In this document: positions 6,029 to 9,790 of the stretch, one piece after another
How the letters are laid out: every line of letters begins with the position of its first letter
How positions within the stretch are numbered: position 1 is the stretch's first letter
Assembly (NCBI GenBank): GCA_026993275.1
Contig: JALWUB010000006.1
Span: forward strand, 1-9,790
Origin: Robiginitomaculum sp.
GTDB taxonomy: Bacteria; Pseudomonadota; Alphaproteobacteria; Caulobacterales; Maricaulaceae
Direction of reading: 5' to 3'
DNA: 9,790 nt
Position numbers and translations under genes: made by a program
Notes under the pieces: model-generated
The model's input: the letters and a program-made list of their open reading frames with translations, nothing else
The model's database searches: none
What the model was told of the DNA's origin: nothing

Positions 6029-7261
6029 ATGACACGTCTGGTGATGAAATTTGGCGGCACGGCCAGTGCCGGGCCGGAGCGGCTGGATGCCTGCGCGGCG
6101 CTGATTGCCGCCCGCCAGCGCGAAGGCGCCGCCCTGGCCGTGGTTGTCTCTGCCGCCGCCGGCATGACAGACAGCCTTGCCGCCGAAGTGGCCAGAGCCG
6201 ACCCGCACGGGCAATGGCCGGACGAAGGCGATGCGGTGCTTGCCGCGGGCGAGCAGGTCAATGCCGCGCTGCTGGCCATGGCGCTGCGCCGCCGGGGCCT
6301 GAAGGCGCGTTCGCTGAGCGGCTGGCAGGCGGGGATTCTGACGGACGGGCGCCATGGCCAGGCCAGAATCACACACATCGAGGCAGACCGCCTCGGCGCC
6401 CTCATCGATGGCGGCACCATCGCCGTCGTCACCGGCTTTCAGGGCCTGGGGCCGGATGGCCGCATCACCACTTTGGGCCGTGGCGGATCGGATCTGAGTG
6501 CCGTGGCGCTGGCGGTGGCGTTGAACGCAGAGGCCTGCGAGATCTGCACCGATGTCAGCGGCATTCTGAGCGCGGATCCGAAACTGGTGCCCGGCGCCGG
6601 GCTGATCACACGGCTCAGCTATGAGGAAATGCTGGAAATGGCGTCCCAGGGCGCCAAGGTCATGCAGGGCCGCGCGGTGGAACTGGCGATGGCCGAACAG
6701 GTCGCCCTGCGCATCCGTTCGGCCTTTGACGGGCCGGAGGAGGAAGACCGGCACACTTTGGTCAACCATTCCGCCGGGCTGGAGCGCGCCGTGGTGCGCG
6801 CCATCAGCTACAGCCGCAACGAAGCCCGCATCATGGTGCGGGACATGCCGTCGGGTCCCGGCGCGCTGCGCACCATGTTCGCGGCCCTTGCCCAGGCCGG
6901 GATCCAGATCGACCTGATCGTGCAAAGCCCGTCGGCGCAACAGGGCAAGAGCACGCTGGTGTTTTCCCTGCGCCGCGCCGATGCCGCCAAAGCCTTGGAC
7001 CTTTTGTCCGATCCCTGTCATAATCAGGGTCCATGCCAGGTGCAGCTTGATGAGGAGATGGCCAAGGTTTCGGTTATCGGCATCGGGCTGCGGTCACAAA
7101 CTGCAATGGCGCACACCATGTTCACAGCCCTCGCAGAACAGTCCATCGCCATTGGCGCCGTCGCCACCTCGGAAACCCGCATCAGCGCGTTGATTCCCAA
7201 CCAGGATGTCGAGGTGGCGGTGCGGGCCCTGCACAGCGCCTTCGGGCTGGACCGGGCCTGA
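6029..7261 (+). CDS. lysC: Aspartate kinase (aspartokinase)
   Basis: Aspartokinase phosphorylates aspartate, the first step to lysine, threonine, methionine and diaminopimelate. The 410-residue product has the N-terminal VMKFGGTA (Lys7), VVVSAAAGMTD, LAAGEQVNAALLA, TGFQGLGPDGRITTLGRGGSD (split around 135-155, with Gly152-Gly153-Ser154-Asp155), TDVSGILSADPK (174-185) and YEEMLEMASQGAKVMQ, then two ACT domains (about 265-335 and 345-405). This is the usual monofunctional layout and length. ATG 6029 is chosen although the frame is open back to 5963: it gives the standard family start, and CAGGG (6019-6023) lies five bases before it; an earlier start would overlap ubiG. The first ACT domain has QSPS...GKSTLVF where many relatives have QN-x-S...GTTD-x-TF, which may alter feedback control. 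The gene ends two bases before ptsP, so the two are probably co-transcribed. Confidence 0.96.
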   Translation: MTRLVMKFGGTASAGPERLDACAALIAARQREGAALAVVVSAAAGMTDSLAAEVARADPHGQWPDEGDAVLAAGEQVNAALLAMALRRRGLKARSLSGWQAGILTDGRHGQARITHIEADRLGALIDGGTIAVVTGFQGLGPDGRITTLGRGGSDLSAVALAVALNAEACEICTDVSGILSADPKLVPGAGLITRLSYEEMLEMASQGAKVMQGRAVELAMAEQVALRIRSAFDGPEEEDRHTLVNHSAGLERAVVRAISYSRNEARIMVRDMPSGPGALRTMFAALAQAGIQIDLIVQSPSAQQGKSTLVFSLRRADAAKALDLLSDPCHNQGPCQVQLDEEMAKVSVIGIGLRSQTAMAHTMFTALAEQSIAIGAVATSETRISALIPNQDVEVAVRALHSAFGLDRA

Positions 7262-7263
7262 CC

Positions 7264-9525
7264 TTGAACGCCCTGTCCCAGCCCGGCGGCCACAGCCAGT
7301 TGCTGCGCCAGATCCGCTCCATCATGGCATCGGAGGATCTGGCGCAAAAGCGCCTCGATGGCCTGGTTGAGTCCATTGCCCGCAACCTGCATGCCCAGGT
7401 GTGCTCGCTGTATTTGCGCCATAGCGACAACAGCATGGAATTGTGGGCCACCCATGGCCTTGCGGCCAGCGCCGTGCACGTCACCCGGCTGGAGGCCGGC
7501 GAAGGCCTGGTCGGCGAGGTCGTGCGCACGTCGCGGCCGCTCAACCTTGATGACGCGCCGGTGCACCCGGCCTTTTCATTTCACCCGGAAACCGGCGAGG
7601 ATCCGTTTCATGCCTTTCTCGGCGTGCCGGTCTTGCGCGGCGGCCGGCTTTTGGGGGTGCTGGCCATCCAGAACCGCGAAAGCCGCCATTACAGCGATGA
7701 TGATGTCGAGGCACTGCAGAATGTCGCCATGGTGCTGGCCGAAATCGTTGCCTCCGGCGACCTGCTCAGCGCCAGCGAGCTTGAATCCGTCGCCTTGCGG
7801 CCAAGCCGGACCGAAACCCTTGCCGGGCGGCGCATCTCCGACGGGCTGGCGCTGGGCCAGGCGGTGCTGCATGACCCGGCGCGGCTGCGCACGGCGCTGA
7901 TTGCCGAAGACCCGGAAACCGAAAAACGGCGCCTGCAGGATGCCATCAAGGCGCTGCGCGCTTCGGTGGATGCGCTGTATCAGGGCAAGGGCAACCGCCT
8001 GGGCGGGCCGTCCCGCGAAGTGCTGGAAGCCTATCGCATGTTCGCCAATGACCAGGCCTGGCTTGACCGCCTGTGCGAAGCCGCGGGCTCGGGGCTCAGC
8101 GCCGAGGCCGCGGTGGAGCGGGTGCGCGGCGAACACCGGGCCCGGCTGCTGACCGCCCGCTCGCCCTATCTGCGCGAGCGCCTGCATGACCTGGAGGACC
8201 TGGCCAACCGCCTGCTGCGGCATTTGGGGGCCGTCGATGAACTCGCCGATCTGCCGGAAAACGCGGTGCTGGTGGCGCGCAATATCGGCCCGGCGGAATT
8301 GCTGGAGCTGGACCGTTCGCGCCTCAAGGGTCTGGTGCTGGAAGAAGGCTCGCCGACCTCGCATGCCGCCATTGTGGCGCGGGCGCTGCGGTTGCCCGTG
8401 GTTGGCCATCTGACCGGCCTGCTGGACCGGGTCAGTGCTGGCGACACCATTTTCGTGGACGGGCAAATGGGCGAAGTCACCCTGCGGCCCGAGCCGGATG
8501 CCGAAATGGACATGCGCGCCCGCATCACCGAACGCCGCCTGCGCCGCGCCGCCTATGCGCGCCTGCGCGACAAGCCGGCGCGCACCCTGGATGGTCAGCG
8601 CATCACCCTGAGCATGAATGCGGGCCTGCGCGTTGACCTGCCACAGCTTGACGAAAGCGGCGCCGAGGGCATCGGCCTGTTCCGCACCGAGTTCCAGTTC
8701 CTGCTGGCCGAGCATTTGCCGCATCAGAACGAGCAGGTGCAGCTTTACCGGGCCGTGCTCGATGCCGCCGGGGACCGGCCGGTGGTGTTCCGCACCCTGG
8801 ATCTGGGCGGCGACAAGCTGTTGCCCTATGTGGCGCACGAGCGCGAAGGCAATCCGGCCATGGGCTGGCGCGCCATGCGCATGGCGCTGGACCGGCCGGG
8901 GCTGTTGCGCTACCAGCTGCGCGCCCTGATCGAGGCCACCGGCGGGGGTGTGCTCAACATCATGTTTCCGCTGATCACCACGGTGGACGAATTCCGCGCC
9001 GCGCGCGCCTTGCTGGATGCGGAAATCCGCCGCATGGCCCGCTTCGGCCATGCGGTGCCCGCGCATGTGAATGCCGGCGCGATGATCGAAACCCCGGCCA
9101 TTGTCTGGCAGCTTGAGGAATTGCTGCGCGAGGCCGCGTTCATTTCCGTTGGCGCCAATGACCTGATGCAATACTTTTTCGCGGCGGACCGGGAAAATCC
9201 CAAGGTGGCCGAGCGCTATGACATTCTCAATCCGGGCGCACTGCGCATGCTCGGACACATTGCCAGGCTCAGCCGCAAGACCGGCCGGCCGGCCTCCATT
9301 TGCGGGGAAATCGCCGGGCAATGCGCCGAGGCCGCCGTGCTCATCGCCCTGGGCTTTGACGCCCTCTCGGTGCCGCCTGCGGCCATCGGGCCGGTCAAGC
9401 GCATGGTGCTGGCCCTGAACCGCAAGGATCTGGCCCGGAAACTCACCCGGTGGATGCGGCAACCGCAAATCCCGGTGCGCGAAAACCTGATGGCCTATGC
9501 ACGCCAAAAGGGATTGCCCCTGTGA
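7264..9525 (+). CDS. ptsP: Nitrogen phosphotransferase system enzyme I (phosphoenolpyruvate-protein phosphotransferase)
   Basis: This enzyme takes phosphate from phosphoenolpyruvate and starts the regulatory PTS-Ntr relay to NPr and EIIANtr. The 753-residue product has a GAF domain (about 15-160: EGLVGEVVRTSRPLNLDD, FLGVPVLRGGRLLGVLAIQN), a linker, the enzyme I N-terminal domain (from about 188, GRRISDGLALGQAV), the swivel domain with the phosphorylated histidine in GSPTSHAAIVARAL (His367), and the PEP-binding barrel with GLFRTEFQFL, FRTLDLGGDK, SVGANDLMQYFFAADR and the catalytic cysteine in ICGEIAG (Cys680). Length and domain order match PtsP. The start is TTG 7264, two bases after the lysC TGA, with no clear ribosome-binding site. 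The first ATG in frame (7324) would remove residues LLRQIRSI that relatives have, so TTG with translational coupling to lysC is preferred. No terminator is evident after it. Confidence 0.95.
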   Translation: MNALSQPGGHSQLLRQIRSIMASEDLAQKRLDGLVESIARNLHAQVCSLYLRHSDNSMELWATHGLAASAVHVTRLEAGEGLVGEVVRTSRPLNLDDAPVHPAFSFHPETGEDPFHAFLGVPVLRGGRLLGVLAIQNRESRHYSDDDVEALQNVAMVLAEIVASGDLLSASELESVALRPSRTETLAGRRISDGLALGQAVLHDPARLRTALIAEDPETEKRRLQDAIKALRASVDALYQGKGNRLGGPSREVLEAYRMFANDQAWLDRLCEAAGSGLSAEAAVERVRGEHRARLLTARSPYLRERLHDLEDLANRLLRHLGAVDELADLPENAVLVARNIGPAELLELDRSRLKGLVLEEGSPTSHAAIVARALRLPVVGHLTGLLDRVSAGDTIFVDGQMGEVTLRPEPDAEMDMRARITERRLRRAAYARLRDKPARTLDGQRITLSMNAGLRVDLPQLDESGAEGIGLFRTEFQFLLAEHLPHQNEQVQLYRAVLDAAGDRPVVFRTLDLGGDKLLPYVAHEREGNPAMGWRAMRMALDRPGLLRYQLRALIEATGGGVLNIMFPLITTVDEFRAARALLDAEIRRMARFGHAVPAHVNAGAMIETPAIVWQLEELLREAAFISVGANDLMQYFFAADRENPKVAERYDILNPGALRMLGHIARLSRKTGRPASICGEIAGQCAEAAVLIALGFDALSVPPAAIGPVKRMVLALNRKDLARKLTRWMRQPQIPVRENLMAYARQKGLPL

Positions 9526-9565
9526 AAAACCAGAATTAACTAAACATATTCAGCGAATTCTCTTG

Positions 9566-9581
9566 ATCTTGTGGACAAGAT
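9566..9581. promoter_or_regulatory. Short dyad upstream of the last gene
   Basis: ATCTTG (9566-9571) and CAAGAT (9576-9581) are exact complements around TGGA, in the 146-base gap between ptsP and the next gene. The gap is more AT-rich than its surroundings (TTAACTAAACATATT at 9536-9550), so it probably holds the promoter of the downstream gene. The dyad could be an operator or a small hairpin; I do not recognise the site. Confidence 0.3.
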
Positions 9582-9671
9582 GGGTTTTCATGTTGCCTGC
9601 GACATAAAAGTCACGCCCGGAGAATCGGAATTGGGCCTTCTGATTCGGGTTTGGGTGCAAAGGGGGATGCC

Positions 9672-9790
9672 ATGGACGCGTCTGCGCTGGCGTTACAACA
9701 GGCAGAGCCATGCAGCTCTGAACACACTCTTGAAAACAGCGTTGGCATGCAGCTGCAACAGGCGCGGTTGCGGACGGGCGCGGACCTGAA
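9672..9790 (+). CDS. N-terminus of a probable helix-turn-helix protein, RodZ-like (partial, 3' end outside window)
   Basis: ATG 9672 follows AGGGGG (9661-9666) by five bases, and the frame stays open for 39 codons to the window end. After a polar leader (MDASALALQQAEPCSSEHTL) it reads VGMQLQQARLRTGADL. That is the pattern G-x-x-L-x-x-AR-x-x-x-G-x-x-L which opens the Xre-type helix-turn-helix of RodZ and related cytoskeletal or regulatory proteins, where it is followed by the recognition helix and later a membrane segment. Only the first helix is in view, so an ordinary Xre-type regulator is also possible. An overlapping open frame starting at ATG 9667 has no family-like content. Confidence 0.6.
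   Translation, partial: MDASALALQQAEPCSSEHTLENSVGMQLQQARLRTGADL

Noticed and set aside
7576..9507. A 643-residue minus-strand open frame opposite ptsP
   Set aside because: It is the mirror of a GC-rich gene with third-position GC bias. Its protein is rich in H, Q, G and A, has no family-like motif, and the plus strand encodes a complete PtsP with active-site residues.
9536..9550. TTAACTAAACATATT as a CtrA binding site
   Set aside because: Only the first TTAA half-site matches; seven bases later the sequence is TATT, so the second half-site is too poor.
1..9790. CRISPR arrays, tRNA or rRNA genes
   Set aside because: No regularly spaced repeats, no cloverleaf-like segment with a T-arm, and no rRNA-like sequence were seen on either strand.

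Overview
This 9.8 kb window is GC-rich and densely coded. It most likely comes from an alphaproteobacterial chromosome. The main argument is the right half: ubiG reads leftward, divergent from lysC, and lysC is followed immediately by ptsP, an order I know from many alphaproteobacteria. The mix of a TonB-dependent receptor, an OmpW porin and a SapC-family protein, and a CCCGGA/TCCGGG palindromic intergenic repeat, also fit. I cannot name the genus.

Layout, left to right. Bases 2-157 are the last 51 codons of a gene that may encode a ROK-family protein. About 590 bases without a convincing gene follow (158-747), holding three stem-loop palindromes. Bases 748-1085 are the wreck of an IS481-family transposase: its N-terminal helix-turn-helix start is joined out of frame to its C-terminal end. 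A promoter region with a 19-bp near-perfect dyad (1190-1208) precedes a ZnuD-like TonB-dependent receptor (1270-3300). Next come an OmpW-family outer-membrane protein (3449-4090) and a SapC-family protein (4226-5026). A two-hairpin palindromic repeat unit (5057-5158) separates sapC from the convergent ubiG (5197-5964, minus). Aspartate kinase lysC (6029-7261) and ptsP (7264-9525) form a tightly coupled pair. The window ends in the first 39 codons of a probable helix-turn-helix (RodZ-like) gene (9672-9790).

How the genes work together. The left-centre block is cell-envelope: a receptor that imports a scarce nutrient (zinc is the best guess) with TonB energy, a small beta-barrel, and a SapC protein of poorly known function often found near TonB receptors. 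The right block is housekeeping: ubiquinone methylation, entry to the aspartate family of amino acids, and enzyme I of the nitrogen phosphotransferase system.

I did not find a clear new multi-gene system. The points most worth checking are the ZnuD-like receptor that lacks a histidine-rich loop but keeps the probable metal-site residues, the operator-like dyad over its promoter, the altered first ACT-domain effector motif of LysC, and the spaced direct repeats upstream of ompW.
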